The notes: a model not told the origin generated them from the sequence alone. 64,000 bases of DNA from Microbacterium sp. H1-D42 (GCF_022637555.1 NZ_CP093342.1:2790001-2854000); one strand, 5' to 3'. Positions 19,270-28,591 are shown, numbered from the stretch's first letter. A program made the numbers and translations.

Positions 19270-20366
19270 TGTCGGATCTGGTCGTGGTGTCGCTCGAAGC
19301 CTGGGACGATGTCTGGCGACGCAATCAGTACCTCGTGTCCGGTCTACTGGATCGCGACCCCGAACTGCGTGTGCTGTTCGTCGAGCCACCGGATGACCCG
19401 GTGCACGCACTGCGCAGCGGCTCGCGCCCTTCGTTCGGGCATCGACCTCAGCAGGTGGCAGAGCGGTTGTGGACGTTCCGTCCGGTGAAGGCGCTCCCCC
19501 GTCGGCTCGACCCCGGTGCCGACGCTCGGCTCGCTCGGTCGGTGATCCGAGCAGCGAAGCTGGTCGGGATGCCCCGGCCGCTGCTGTGGGTGAACGACCC
19601 CGGTGCAGCCGACGTCGCGCGGCTGACCGGCTGGCAGGCGTTGTACGACATGACCGACGATTGGGTGGCCGCAGACCGACCTGCAGCCGAGCGCACGCGT
19701 CTGATCACCGGCGAGCGCTGGCTGCTGCAGCACGCCGCTGCCGTGGTGGCCTGCTCACCCGAACTGGTGCGACGAAAGGGCGATCAGCGCGACGAGATCG
19801 TGCTGATCCGCAACGCGGTCGACGTGGCGCGCTACCAGCTGCCTACGGAGCGTCCAGCGGATCTCCCGGCCGGGCGCACCGCGGTATACGTCGGCACGCT
19901 GCACCGGGATCGACTTGATGTGGAGCTCTGCATCGCCACCGCGCGCGCGCTTGATGGGGTCGGCACGCTGGTGCTCGTCGGACCCGATGCACTGAGCGCC
20001 GCGGACTCGACCCTTCTGCGCGAGAACGGGGTGCTGCTGCTCGGCGCGAAACCCCGCGACGCGGTGCCCGCCTACCTGCAGCACGCCGACGTGCTGGTCG
20101 TGCCGCACGTCGTCTCGGACTTCACCGAGAGCCTCGACCCGATCAAGCTGTACGAGTATCGGGCCGTAGGGCGGCCGGTCGTGTCGACGGCAGTCGCCGG
20201 GTTCCGGGAGGCAACGGACGTCGTCGTCGCCGACGCCGACCGTTTCACAGATTCCGTCCAGCAGGCGATGCAGACGTCGTGGCTGTTCCCCGAACGCGCC
20301 GATTTCACGGCATCCGATTGGTCGGATCGGGTATCGCAGGTAGCGGCACTGCTGGCGCCTCGCTGA
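19266..20366 (+). CDS. GT4/GT1-like glycosyltransferase
   Basis: 366 residues (GTG 19266; ATG 19269 equally possible). N-terminal VVVSLEAWDDVWRRNQYLV and VLFVEPP resemble TuaH/ExoL-type transferases. The C-terminal half has LIRNAVDVARY, AVYVGTLHRDRLDVEL, VPHVVSDFTESLDPIKLYEYRAVGRPVV, a donor-site layout with an E-Y-A/R-G-x-P core. Last gene of the plus-strand operon; a strong bidirectional terminator follows. Family assignment firm, donor unknown. Confidence 0.83.
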   Translation: MMSDLVVVSLEAWDDVWRRNQYLVSGLLDRDPELRVLFVEPPDDPVHALRSGSRPSFGHRPQQVAERLWTFRPVKALPRRLDPGADARLARSVIRAAKLVGMPRPLLWVNDPGAADVARLTGWQALYDMTDDWVAADRPAAERTRLITGERWLLQHAAAVVACSPELVRRKGDQRDEIVLIRNAVDVARYQLPTERPADLPAGRTAVYVGTLHRDRLDVELCIATARALDGVGTLVLVGPDALSAADSTLLRENGVLLLGAKPRDAVPAYLQHADVLVVPHVVSDFTESLDPIKLYEYRAVGRPVVSTAVAGFREATDVVVADADRFTDSVQQAMQTSWLFPERADFTASDWSDRVSQVAALLAPR

Positions 20367-20382
20367 CGCCGATGCGGATTCA

Positions 20383-20415
20383 GGAAGGCCGCCGCCCACA
20401 GGGCGACGGCCTTCC
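20383..20415. terminator. Bidirectional hairpin terminator
   Basis: GGAAGGCCG/C/CGCCC, loop ACA, GGGCG/A/CGGCCTTCC forms a 14-pair stem with one mismatch between two convergent genes ending at 20366 and 20436. It should stop transcription from both sides. Confidence 0.85.
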
Positions 20416-20435
20416 GACGTTCAGTGCTTCTGCAC

Positions 20436-20945
20436 TCAGACCGTGCAGTTCACGCACGGTGGAGTCGACCCCGTCGAGATCGGGGTCGATCCGTTGCCAC
20501 TCTGGGTTTGATCCTGAGACTCCCAGGTCCAGAAGAGAGTGCCCGAGATCGATGAGTTCTGGCTGTTGTCCTGCAGATTCAGATTCAGCACCACGTTCTG
20601 GCACTGGTTTGGTCCGACGGTGAAGTTCCCCGGAATGGGCGTGAAGTTCTCCGCCTGCCCATTGAAGGTCAACGTGGCGGGCACCGAGATCGAGACGGTG
20701 ATCGTATCGGTGTTGGAGTTGTTGCAGATCTGCAACGGCTGCAGGTAGCCCTTGCTCCAGCTCGGAGTGTTGTTCTTGCACGACTCGCCGGGCAGCTTGC
20801 ACGCGTCTCCGGCTTGGCTGACCGTGACGATTTCGGATGCTGCGGCCAACGGCACAGACGATGCGACAGCCACGGCAGGAACAGCCCATGCCATAGCCTT
20901 GGTCACAGTACGGCGGCTGATACCGCCCTGTTCGTTTTCAGACAT
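20436..20945 (-). CDS. Small Tat-exported protein with six cysteines, function unknown
   Basis: 169 residues from ATG 20945 (GGGGG six bases upstream). The signal GGISRRTVTKAMAW, followed by AVPAVAVA and LAAASE, nearly copies that of the protein at 986-1954. The mature region (~130 residues) is Ser/Asn/Thr-rich with alternating hydrophobic residues suggesting a beta-sandwich, and six cysteines, two in a C-terminal PPCVNC. It lies alone between the transferase operon and the flippase gene. An exported cell-surface or structural protein is likely; the link to glycan or to MauE-thioredoxin proteins is inferred from co-location only. Confidence 0.8.
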   Translation of the reverse strand: MSENEQGGISRRTVTKAMAWAVPAVAVASSVPLAAASEIVTVSQAGDACKLPGESCKNNTPSWSKGYLQPLQICNNSNTDTITVSISVPATLTFNGQAENFTPIPGNFTVGPNQCQNVVLNLNLQDNSQNSSISGTLFWTWESQDQTQSGNGSTPISTGSTPPCVNCTV

Positions 20946-20952
20946 GAAATGC

Positions 20953-20989
20953 CCCCAGTAATTGTGTTTGCTCGCCACAGTCCCCAGTA
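20953..20989 (-). promoter_or_regulatory. Two TACTGGGG motifs upstream of the small exported protein
   Basis: On the minus strand TACTGGGG occurs at 20953-20960 (serving also as ribosome binding site) and again at 20982-20989, 29 bases away. The distal one reads TACTGGGGACTG, matching TACTGGGGAACTG upstream of the related gene at 1954. Conservation beyond the SD core hints at a regulator site or conserved leader. Confidence 0.35.
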
Positions 20990-21077
20990 CGAGCGGGTGG
21001 CAGGCCCCTACACTCTGCCACGGTAATGCTAGCGTATTCCGAGGCTCACGAGAACCCCGTGATGCCTACGTATGACA

Positions 21078-21091
21078 GGGGATTATTGGGG
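21078..21091 (+). promoter_or_regulatory. GGGG direct repeat abutting the ABC transporter start
   Basis: GGGGATTATTGGGG is followed immediately by the ATG at 21092. The two G blocks are ten bases apart, the same layout as before the GT4 start at 14976. The distal block can act as ribosome binding site; the proximal one cannot. Confidence 0.3.
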
Positions 21092-22903
21092 ATGACCGAC
21101 GTGCAGAACAACCCCGGTGTCGTCGCCCAGATGGCATCCCTGCTGCGGGTCACAGGCGCGAAGCCATCACGATGGGTCACCACCACCGTGCTCGCCTCGA
21201 TCATCCTCGCCGGGCTCGATCTCATCGGCGTCGCCGCGATGATCCCCCTGATGCAGCTCGTCACATCGCAGGGGCCACTCGAGGGCGTCAATCGCATGAT
21301 CGCCGACGTGCTCGGCACCACCGATCTGCAGGTGCTCATCCCCGTCGTGGCCGGCGGCGTCGCCCTGGCGTTCGTCGTCAAGAGCGCCGGTTCGCTGCTG
21401 TTCCGCTGGTGGCTGCTCGGACGCACAACACGGGTATCGGCACTGGCATCCGTCGAGCTGATGCGCCGGTATGTGCTCGCCCCCTACGGTCAGCACCGAC
21501 AGCGCAGCCTCAGCACCGTGTACCGCAACATCAATGACGCGACGAATCAATCGGCCAGCGTGCTGTTGGCGAGCCTGACTCTCTGCACCGACGCACTGGT
21601 GCTCGCAGCGATCGTCGCCGTCCTGCTGATCAGCTCCCCCGGAGTAACTCTGTTCGCGGTCGCGCTGTTCGGCGTCCTGGTCTTCGGTGTGCAGCATCTG
21701 CTGCGCAGGCGCCAGATGCGCATCGGCGAGAACATGGCCGAGGCGGGGCTGCGTGCTTGGCAGTCGCTCATGCCTGGGCTCGACGGCTTCCGCGAGACGC
21801 GCCTCAGCGGCAGCGCCGACCGGTTCATCGACGGCTACCGCCGCGCCAAGCTAGACGGCGCGCACCAATCACGGCTGATGGGCTTCCTCTCCGACATCCC
21901 CCGCTACCTTCTCGAAGTCAGTTTCATCCTCGCCATCGTGGGCATCGCGATCCTGCTGTTCGCGGTGGGCGAAGGCGAGCAGGTCATTCCGGTGCTCGGC
22001 CTTTTCGCAGCGGCCTCCATGCGCGCGCTCCCGACGCTCAATCGCATCACGGCGAACGTCGGCACGATGCGCGCGGGGCGCGCTGGTCTGCGCATCTTCA
22101 CCGAAGCGCTCGCCCAACTCGAGACCGAGGGCACGCATGAAGCGCGATCGACGAGCGGTGAGCGTTATGAAGGGGACATCGAACTCGATCACGTGACGTT
22201 CCAGTACGCGGACGCCGATCGCCCGGTGCTCGATGGGCTGTCGCTGAGGATCCCTGCGAATGAGACGACCGCCTTCGTCGGCTCCAGTGGTGCGGGCAAG
22301 AGCACGCTGCTCGACCTGATCCTCGGGTTGCTCTCTCCCACCGAAGGGTCGATCACGTGTGGGGGTCGGTTGATCGACGACGACCTCGCAGCATGGTACG
22401 CCGGGCTCGGCGTTGTTCCCCAGGAGGTGTTCCTGTCGAATGACTCCGTGGCTGCGAATATCGCGTTCGGCCTCGCGCCGGCCGAATTCGATCGAGAGCG
22501 TCTTCGCGAGGTCGCATCTGTCGCCCAGTTGGACGCACTGGTCGATGACCTGCCCGATGGATTCGACACAATGGTCGGTGATCGCGGCGTGCGACTCTCA
22601 GGGGGTCAGCGTCAGCGCATCGGACTCGCTCGCGCACTCTACCGTCAGCCGCGCATTCTGGTGCTCGATGAGGCCACGAGTGCACTCGACAACGCGACCG
22701 AACACGAGATTGCGGCGACGCTGGACGGTCTACGCGGCAGCATGACCGTGCTGATCGTCGCGCACCGGCTCTCGACCGTGCGCGATGCCGACACACTGAT
22801 CTTCTTGGAGTCGGGCCGCATTGCGACCCGTGGCACGTTCGATGAGGTGCGCGCCACCAACGAAGAATTCGCAAGGCTGGTGGAGTTGGGGAAACTGGAG
22901 TAG
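21092..22903 (+). CDS. ABC transporter, fused permease and ATPase (lipid-linked glycan flippase type)
   Basis: 603 residues from ATG 21092. Residues ~20-330 hold about six membrane helices; the ATPase half has Walker A GSSGAGKST, signature LSGGQRQRIGLARAL, Walker B ILVLDEATSALD and the H-loop VAHRL. Layout and length fit half-transporters such as PglK, which flip polyprenyl-diphosphate oligosaccharides; I see no Wzx flippase in the window, so this is the best candidate for moving repeat units outward. In-frame ATGs at 21026 and 21062 would add unlikely N-terminal residues. Ends 13 bases from a convergent gene. Confidence 0.88.
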   Translation: MTDVQNNPGVVAQMASLLRVTGAKPSRWVTTTVLASIILAGLDLIGVAAMIPLMQLVTSQGPLEGVNRMIADVLGTTDLQVLIPVVAGGVALAFVVKSAGSLLFRWWLLGRTTRVSALASVELMRRYVLAPYGQHRQRSLSTVYRNINDATNQSASVLLASLTLCTDALVLAAIVAVLLISSPGVTLFAVALFGVLVFGVQHLLRRRQMRIGENMAEAGLRAWQSLMPGLDGFRETRLSGSADRFIDGYRRAKLDGAHQSRLMGFLSDIPRYLLEVSFILAIVGIAILLFAVGEGEQVIPVLGLFAAASMRALPTLNRITANVGTMRAGRAGLRIFTEALAQLETEGTHEARSTSGERYEGDIELDHVTFQYADADRPVLDGLSLRIPANETTAFVGSSGAGKSTLLDLILGLLSPTEGSITCGGRLIDDDLAAWYAGLGVVPQEVFLSNDSVAANIAFGLAPAEFDRERLREVASVAQLDALVDDLPDGFDTMVGDRGVRLSGGQRQRIGLARALYRQPRILVLDEATSALDNATEHEIAATLDGLRGSMTVLIVAHRLSTVRDADTLIFLESGRIATRGTFDEVRATNEEFARLVELGKLE

Positions 22904-22916
22904 CGGCGCACCAGGC

Positions 22917-23753
22917 TCAGTGGAAACCGTCGATGGCGGTCCAGCGTGGGTCGAGTTGATGCGCATCGCTTCCGTGCGCCATGCGCGCATGGAAGCGCGG
23001 CATCACGACCTGCGTCTCTGCGTGAAGCGCGTCGGCCATGTAGGCGCCCCAGTATGAGAACGTCGAGTTCGCGCCGATCAGTCGACGGGCGCTCGCCAGC
23101 GCCATCAGATTGCGCTTCGGATCCGGTGCGGCATACTCGACGTCGCCGATGCGGCTTGAGATGCGCTGTATGAGCTCGGTGCGACACCAATCGGGATCGT
23201 CCGATACAACCAGCACATCGGGCGAGTCAGAGAAGTGCTCCAATGCGGCAGAGACGTACGAGACGACGTCGAAACCATGCTTCGCCTCGAACTCGGTCGC
23301 GTAGAAATCACCACGACGCACGTTGATGATCAGGCGCTCCTCCCTAGGCGCATGCAGCCGATCGGTGAACACGTCGATGATGAATGACTGCAGCTGATCA
23401 CGACTGAAGTCGACGCCGAACCGTTGGTACAGCCACACCGGATCCCATTCACGGCGATCGGAAAAACGCAATTCATTGCGGGTCACGGTCAGCGGACGCA
23501 GCGCGGGAAACTCCTGCGCCCACTCCGCCATCCCCGTCGACTCCAGTACGGCGACCGACGAGCTGTCCTTCGTCCGGTGGTGCGCCTCCAGCCAGAGGTA
23601 CAGCAGATTGCCGAGACGCATACCTGCCGGCGGCGTGGTCAGCACCGAACGGTCACCGCGCCGCAGCACGTCAATGGCAGATGTAGCACGCTGACGCGAT
23701 GAGTCGACAGCTCGACGGGCGACCCGTTTGAACCGCCGCACTCCGTCGTTCAC
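22917..23753 (-). CDS. GT11 family alpha-1,2-fucosyltransferase-like protein
   Basis: 278 residues. INVRRGDFY (Arg146, Arg147 region) corresponds to the HxRRxD/Y motif that binds GDP-fucose in GT11 enzymes, and ANSTFSYWGAYM (228-239) to the second GT11 motif usually written S-x-FSWWGAWL. The GMRLGNLLYLW start also fits. The His of the first motif is Asn here. GDP-fucose synthesis genes (gmd, fcl) are not in the window, so the real donor may be made elsewhere or may be another sugar. Overlaps the upstream transferase gene by four bases. Confidence 0.78.
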   Translation of the reverse strand: MNDGVRRFKRVARRAVDSSRQRATSAIDVLRRGDRSVLTTPPAGMRLGNLLYLWLEAHHRTKDSSSVAVLESTGMAEWAQEFPALRPLTVTRNELRFSDRREWDPVWLYQRFGVDFSRDQLQSFIIDVFTDRLHAPREERLIINVRRGDFYATEFEAKHGFDVVSYVSAALEHFSDSPDVLVVSDDPDWCRTELIQRISSRIGDVEYAAPDPKRNLMALASARRLIGANSTFSYWGAYMADALHAETQVVMPRFHARMAHGSDAHQLDPRWTAIDGFH

Positions 23754-24673
23754 GACTGGCTCTCATCGGTCGAACGAGCGCGGCAGGGCGGGGTCGAGTC
23801 GACCTGTATCGGCGCACCTCCAAGGGGCTCGGCGATCCGCGCGAGCCGATAGCGTCCGGAATCCCGGCGGCGCAGAGGAGTCATTAGGGCTGTGAAGAAC
23901 GGATGCCGAGAGCGCCGCAGCCATCGCCGCAGCACGATCGGCGGACGCATGTGCGCTGTGTGCCCTGACCAGCCGAACTTACGGCGGATCACGTCTGGAT
24001 CCCTCACCCACGAGAAGTGGAGTATCGCGCGTGAAGCATCGACGACGGCGTGTACCGGGGCGTCGATCGGATGCCACGGGTCGGTGTTTTTTGCGTCGAG
24101 ATCCACGCGGAACAGCTGCACATCAGCCTGCCGGGCGTGGCGCAGCTGCGTGCCCGCTTTCACCGCGACCGGGCCCGGGAACGATGCCGCCCGTTGCCAC
24201 CATCGACGGCTCACTTCTAGGTACCAGCCGTGTCGTGAACGGGTGTAGAGCCAGCGTGCGGGGTACTCGAGTCCGTCCGCCCCGTTAACGTTCGCACGCC
24301 GCAGCATCGCGAAGAACGCGTCCGGATCCACCAGCACCTCATCGGTATCCAGCTGCACGACCCAGTCGGCACCGTCAGATGCGCGATCGAGTGCGGACTG
24401 GCGTTGATGCGTGTCGTTTTCGAGAGGCGCGTGGTCCAGCCGTGCGAAGTCACCCGGTGCGTGCACGCACTTGGCATCGACGTCGAGCTCGGCGATGATC
24501 CTCAGACACTGGTCGAGCGGCAGCGGTGTGCCCGTCCACGACGTCCCATTGCGATCATACGAAAGCACGATTCGGTCTACATGCGGGTAGTAAGCGCTGA
24601 TGCTCTCGCGGAGGTAGGACGGATCCGCGACGAGCACGTATGCGTGGATTCGCAGTTCATCGGGCTCGCGCAT
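23750..24673 (-). CDS. Glycosyltransferase, GT-A fold (GT2/GT92-like)
   Basis: 307 residues from ATG 24673 (GGGAG upstream), overlapping the previous gene's end by 17 bases. RIHAYVLVADPSYLRESI and the later WVVQLDTDEVLVDPDAFF (DxD site) resemble the family of transferases that begin with an A-x-V-KNE-x-x-y-L-x-E stretch. C-terminal half has several Trp/Arg-rich segments. No membrane helices. Middle gene of a three-transferase minus operon. Family placement approximate. Confidence 0.7.
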   Translation of the reverse strand: MREPDELRIHAYVLVADPSYLRESISAYYPHVDRIVLSYDRNGTSWTGTPLPLDQCLRIIAELDVDAKCVHAPGDFARLDHAPLENDTHQRQSALDRASDGADWVVQLDTDEVLVDPDAFFAMLRRANVNGADGLEYPARWLYTRSRHGWYLEVSRRWWQRAASFPGPVAVKAGTQLRHARQADVQLFRVDLDAKNTDPWHPIDAPVHAVVDASRAILHFSWVRDPDVIRRKFGWSGHTAHMRPPIVLRRWLRRSRHPFFTALMTPLRRRDSGRYRLARIAEPLGGAPIQVDSTPPCRARSTDESQS

Positions 24674-25640
24674 CACGCCACTCCCGAGAGGCGGCTGCGG
24701 CACGGTCGTTCGGGCGCAGCGCGGCTGTGAGGCCCACGACGGTGCCCATGAGGTCAGTGCTGCCGCGGGCCACTCCCCCGCCGAGTCCGCGTACCTTGGC
24801 GATTGTGCCGCGCTTCGACGGCATCCCGTTCACACCTGACAGCGCCTCTCGCCCCGCAGTACGCAGCACCTGCGCAAGGTAACGAGGCAGACGCGGGCTA
24901 CGCCATCCCAGCACCGTCGTCAACAGCAGGATGTGATTGCGTGCCCCATAGAACCGGTAGCGAAGGTCGAATCGCTTTCCCTTGGCATACTCCCCCGCCA
25001 CGTGCAGCACGGATGCGCGCGGTGCGAACACCACGCGGTAGCCCGCGACCTTCACTCGCAGCGCAAGATCGGAGTCCTCGCGCAGACACGTTCCGGGATA
25101 GAAATCGCGGATGCCACCGATGCTGCGCAGTGCCTCGGCGCGGACAGTCATGTTCGCCCCGAGCATGTGATCGGTCTCGACGATGCGTCCTGGATCCGCC
25201 CCGAAATTACCGGTGAGCGTGCCGTCGCGCCGGAACCGACCGATGCTATCCCAGCCTTCGAGTTCCTCTCCTGGACGGTCGTTGTCCGCACGTCCGCCGA
25301 CAGCGCCGACGGTGGGATCGTCGTAGGCCGCCAGAATTTCGGCAAGCCATTGCGGCTCGGCGTACGCATCGTCGTCGATGAACGCGATGATTTCCTCTGT
25401 CGTGCCCTGCACACCGATCGCGCGGGAAGCCGCGAGGGTTCCCACGCCGAGGTCGTTGCGGCGGTACTCCACCTCAGGAAAACCTTCAACGACTGCTCGG
25501 GTCAGGTCGTCCGGAGACGCATCCACGACGACCACGCGCGCAGCTCTCGTGGCCTGTCCGGCGATATGCTCCAGGCATTTCCGCACGTGGTCGGGTCGCC
25601 GATAGGTTGCGACCACAACCACAGCACTGCGCTCGTTCAC
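24657..25640 (-). CDS. GT2 family glycosyltransferase
   Basis: 327 residues from GTG 25640, chosen because AAGGGG lies six bases upstream and the following residues begin the GT2 fold (VVVVATYRRPDHVRKCL). Then FIDDDAYAEPQW is the DxD site, and HMLGANMTVRAEALRSIGG with YPGTCLREDSDLALRVKVAGY is the acceptor/catalytic region. This pattern is common in galacto- and rhamnosyltransferases of surface glycans. First gene of the minus-strand trio ending with the GT11 gene; divergent from the GT4 gene at 25750 across 109 bases. Confidence 0.85.
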   Translation of the reverse strand: MNERSAVVVVATYRRPDHVRKCLEHIAGQATRAARVVVVDASPDDLTRAVVEGFPEVEYRRNDLGVGTLAASRAIGVQGTTEEIIAFIDDDAYAEPQWLAEILAAYDDPTVGAVGGRADNDRPGEELEGWDSIGRFRRDGTLTGNFGADPGRIVETDHMLGANMTVRAEALRSIGGIRDFYPGTCLREDSDLALRVKVAGYRVVFAPRASVLHVAGEYAKGKRFDLRYRFYGARNHILLLTTVLGWRSPRLPRYLAQVLRTAGREALSGVNGMPSKRGTIAKVRGLGGGVARGSTDLMGTVVGLTAALRPNDRAAAASREWRDARAR

Positions 25641-25749
25641 CAATTGCCCCTTTCCGCCCGCACCCGCATGCGGGACGCCCCATTTGTCCACGATAGGGGA
25701 CAGTGAGGCGTCGGAGCACCGTCCAGACGCCCGGCGGCATACTTGACTC

Positions 25750-26808
25750 ATGAGTACGCGCCGCCTGTCGATCACGACGATCGCCACCGACAATCCGATG
25801 GGTGCTCAGGCGTACCAGCGCCAGATCATGAATCGGGCGGCACACGCACTGGCAGAGGTGGAAGAAAGGGAGTGGTCGGTCCGCGAAGTCGTGGCACGTT
25901 CCATGCGCTCGCAGCTGCCTGGCGATCGCAGACTGCCGCTGGCGCGGCTGGCCCAAGCATCGCCATCTGTGCGGCGGGCGGTCGGCAAGATGCTGTTCGC
26001 CGGCGACGACGTCACGCATCGCATGGCGTTGGAACTGCCTCCGGGCCCCCGAGATGTCGTCACGCTTCACGATGTCGTGGCGTGGCGCTTTCCCGATGAG
26101 TCCGCCCCGGTTGCAGCCGCCGCGGAAGAGTTGAAGCGCGCCGCCGCGGTGATCTGCGTATCGGAGTTCAGCGCGCAGGAGGCAATAGACCTGCTCGGCA
26201 TCCGCAACCCGATCGTCGTGCACAACGGCGTCGACCCGCGCTATTTTGATGCGGTTCCACTCGATCGCGCCGAGCGCAAGCGCCTCGGTTTGGAGGAAGG
26301 TTTCGTTCTGCACCTCGGTGGTGCCGCACAGCGGAAGAACTTGGACGCGCTAGCGGCCGCATGGCCAACCGTGCGTCGCGAACGCCCTCACCTCAACCTA
26401 GCGTTGGCTGGCCCCCCGCACCCGCGCCGGACGGCGCTTTTTCAAGGACTGCCCGGCGTGCGGATGCTGGGTCGGCTCTCCGATGACGTGATGCCGTCGC
26501 TGGTCGCCAGCGCGAGCGCCGTAGTCGTACCCTCCTTGTACGAGGGATTCGGTCTTCCAGTGCTCGAGGCGATGGCCGCGAACGTACCAGTCGTGGTCGC
26601 AAATACGAGCAGCCTCCCTGAGGTCGCCGGCGGGCACGGGATCTTGGTCACGCCTGATGCCGTGGCAATCGCTGGCGGCTTGATTGACGCCACTGCCGAC
26701 AGCGGCAATGGCGTCGACATGATCGACAGGGCTCGTGAACACGCCGCACAGTTCACTTGGGAACGCAGCGCCGCTGGACACGCGCAGGTCTGGACGTCAT
26801 TCGCATGA
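25750..26808 (+). CDS. GT4 family glycosyltransferase (mannosyltransferase-like)
   Basis: 352 residues. Typical GT4 marks: VVTLHDVVAWRFPDE, AAAVICVSEFSAQEA, IVVHNGVDPRYF, VLHLGGAAQRKNLDAL and SLYEGFGLPVLEAMAANVPVV with both catalytic Glu. The HD of TLHD and the SxFS motif are frequent in mannosyltransferases such as WbaZ-type enzymes, but donor specificity is not certain. Overlaps the next transferase by four bases (ATGA). Upstream gap 25641-25749 contains AGGGGACAG but no clear promoter. Confidence 0.87.
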   Translation: MSTRRLSITTIATDNPMGAQAYQRQIMNRAAHALAEVEEREWSVREVVARSMRSQLPGDRRLPLARLAQASPSVRRAVGKMLFAGDDVTHRMALELPPGPRDVVTLHDVVAWRFPDESAPVAAAAEELKRAAAVICVSEFSAQEAIDLLGIRNPIVVHNGVDPRYFDAVPLDRAERKRLGLEEGFVLHLGGAAQRKNLDALAAAWPTVRRERPHLNLALAGPPHPRRTALFQGLPGVRMLGRLSDDVMPSLVASASAVVVPSLYEGFGLPVLEAMAANVPVVVANTSSLPEVAGGHGILVTPDAVAIAGGLIDATADSGNGVDMIDRAREHAAQFTWERSAAGHAQVWTSFA

Positions 26809-27680
26809 GCTCCGACGCTTCACATTCCGAATCGGGGGCGCCGGCCGTTCCGCTCCTGGCATTCGTCACGACCGTGCGGCATCCCCTCAACAGCACTGAT
26901 TTCGCGCTGGTTGAGCAGATGCTGCGACAGTCTTTGACGGCGTGGCTCCGGCAGACCGATGAGCGCTTCGTCATCATCGTCGTCGCGAACGAATCCGTCG
27001 CGTTCGCAGGCGGTCCGCGCGTAGACCGCGTCCTGGTCGATTTCCCGCCGCCTTCCACCGAACAGACTTCTCGCACGGGCATCGCAGCAGTTCTACGCGA
27101 CAAGGGGACGAAGAACGCCATCGGTCTGGCGCGAGCGCGCGAACTCGGGGCCAAACACGTGATGTTCGTGGATGCCGATGATTTCGTGTCACGCCGACTC
27201 ACCGAGTTCGTGGCCGCCGATATCGGCGCCCCCGGCTGGACGATCACGGATGGGTGGCGGGTTCAGATGTCGCGGCGAAGCGTCAGACGCCACCGTGATG
27301 ACTTCCATCTGCAGTGCGGCTCTTCCCACATCGTCCGCATCGACCTGCTCCCTGCCACGCCCTTCGGTCTGAAGGCATCCCAGGAACAGCTGTACGCATC
27401 AATCGGAGATCGCCTTGAACGACATCTCGGTTCACACATGCACCTTCACGATGATCTCCCGCTTGCTCCGCTGCCGTTTCCTGGGGCCCTTTACCGTGTT
27501 GGGTCCGGTCAGTCGCATTCCGGGAATGCTCTCGGTGGCTGGGGTCGTCCAATCACAAGCCATATCGCGGATGAGTTCGGCGTTCCCTCGACCCCGCGCT
27601 CACCTCGTGGGATAGCGCGCGCGGTCTTGCCGTCGGCTCGGGCGCTTGCAGAACGCTTGCCTGGCCTTCGTGCTCGCTGA
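26805..27680 (+). CDS. Putative glycosyltransferase, GT-A fold
   Basis: 291 residues from ATG 26805, inside the preceding stop. AFVTTVRHPLNSTDFALVEQML and later HVMFVDADDFVSRRL (DxD-type site after KNAIGLARARELGAK) match the pattern of glycosyltransferases sometimes annotated as rhamnan-synthesis or putative rhamnosyl transferases. No membrane helix. Convergent with the pyruvyl transferase gene, 14 bases apart. Function beyond sugar transfer is not evident. Confidence 0.68.
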   Translation: MSSDASHSESGAPAVPLLAFVTTVRHPLNSTDFALVEQMLRQSLTAWLRQTDERFVIIVVANESVAFAGGPRVDRVLVDFPPPSTEQTSRTGIAAVLRDKGTKNAIGLARARELGAKHVMFVDADDFVSRRLTEFVAADIGAPGWTITDGWRVQMSRRSVRRHRDDFHLQCGSSHIVRIDLLPATPFGLKASQEQLYASIGDRLERHLGSHMHLHDDLPLAPLPFPGALYRVGSGQSHSGNALGGWGRPITSHIADEFGVPSTPRSPRGIARAVLPSARALAERLPGLRAR

Positions 27681-27694
27681 CGACCTTCACCCGA

Positions 27695-28591
27695 TCATTT
27701 CCCGAGCAGTGCGCCGCCGACCCCGCGGGGAAACACCGGAGAGTGCGCTGCAAGCTCATTGGCGAAGCCTGCCAGGGCGGCTTCCAGCCCGTCGCCAAGG
27801 GCTGCGACGATACCGGCATCGGCAGCCCAGGCCTCAGCCGCGATGGAGTCCAGTGAGTCGACGTCCTCGAAGGGCACGTAGCGGGATCGACCCGGTGTCA
27901 CCGTCGCCTCATAGTCGCGAAACTTGAAGTCCCCACCCGTCAGCGGCGGATTGAGTGTCGTCCAGAAGGCGGGGATGCCGTACGAATCAGCCGTGATCAG
28001 ACCGTGCAATGACGTCGTGACGACCGCGCGTGCTGCCGCGATCTCACGAATGGCGCTGACTGCGCCCTGGTGCACGTTGACGACTCGCGCGTCGGCCACG
28101 TCGATCAGATCCGTCAGTCGCTGATGGCCGCGGTGATGACCGTGAGGCACGACAGCGATCCGCCCGTCGGGGGGCGGCGGCGCGACGTGCCGCGCGACCA
28201 GAATGCCGGGATCACCGTAAGCGGGCTCAACGGCAAGACCGAGACGTTCCGCGGTGAGAGGCCCGCGGAGTGCCAGCGCAGTCACGTTCGGCAGCGGGTG
28301 GGCGATATCGCGCATCAGTCCCGTGCCCCAGAGCACACCTGAGAATTCCCGGTCCACGAACTCGAGCAGGCTCCCCACCCCGATCAATTGCGCGCGCCGT
28401 GGTTCGCGGTACACCGGAACGATGCCGTAGCGCGGCAGCAGCCACGGTGTGAGCATGTCCCCGAAATTCGGGTGCCCGTCCCACCAAAATGCTGGAACGA
28501 TCGGGCCTCCCCAGGCCTGCCGCTGCAGCGCAGCTGAACCGAGTCGCCGCAGCTGGCGCATTCGCCGACGCGTCGAACCCTCGTACTTCAT
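27695..28591 (-). CDS. Polysaccharide pyruvyl transferase family protein
   Basis: 298 residues from ATG 28591, overlapping the upstream stop (ATGA). WWDGHPNFGDMLTPWLL at the N-terminus and TTSLHGLITADSYGIP are the two signature regions of this family, which adds ketal-linked pyruvate from phosphoenolpyruvate to sugars in exopolysaccharides and cell-wall polymers. ALRGPLTAERL is also typical. Pyruvylation would add negative charge to the surface glycan. Last gene of a minus-strand set: Wzy-like, Wzz-kinase, GT4, then this gene. Confidence 0.9.
   Translation of the reverse strand: MKYEGSTRRRMRQLRRLGSAALQRQAWGGPIVPAFWWDGHPNFGDMLTPWLLPRYGIVPVYREPRRAQLIGVGSLLEFVDREFSGVLWGTGLMRDIAHPLPNVTALALRGPLTAERLGLAVEPAYGDPGILVARHVAPPPPDGRIAVVPHGHHRGHQRLTDLIDVADARVVNVHQGAVSAIREIAAARAVVTTSLHGLITADSYGIPAFWTTLNPPLTGGDFKFRDYEATVTPGRSRYVPFEDVDSLDSIAAEAWAADAGIVAALGDGLEAALAGFANELAAHSPVFPRGVGGALLGK

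Noticed and set aside
21092..22903. O-antigen export ABC transporter (Wzm/Wzt type)
   Set aside because: Permease and ATPase are in one chain with six helices, as in MsbA/PglK half-transporters, and no carbohydrate-binding ATPase tail is present.
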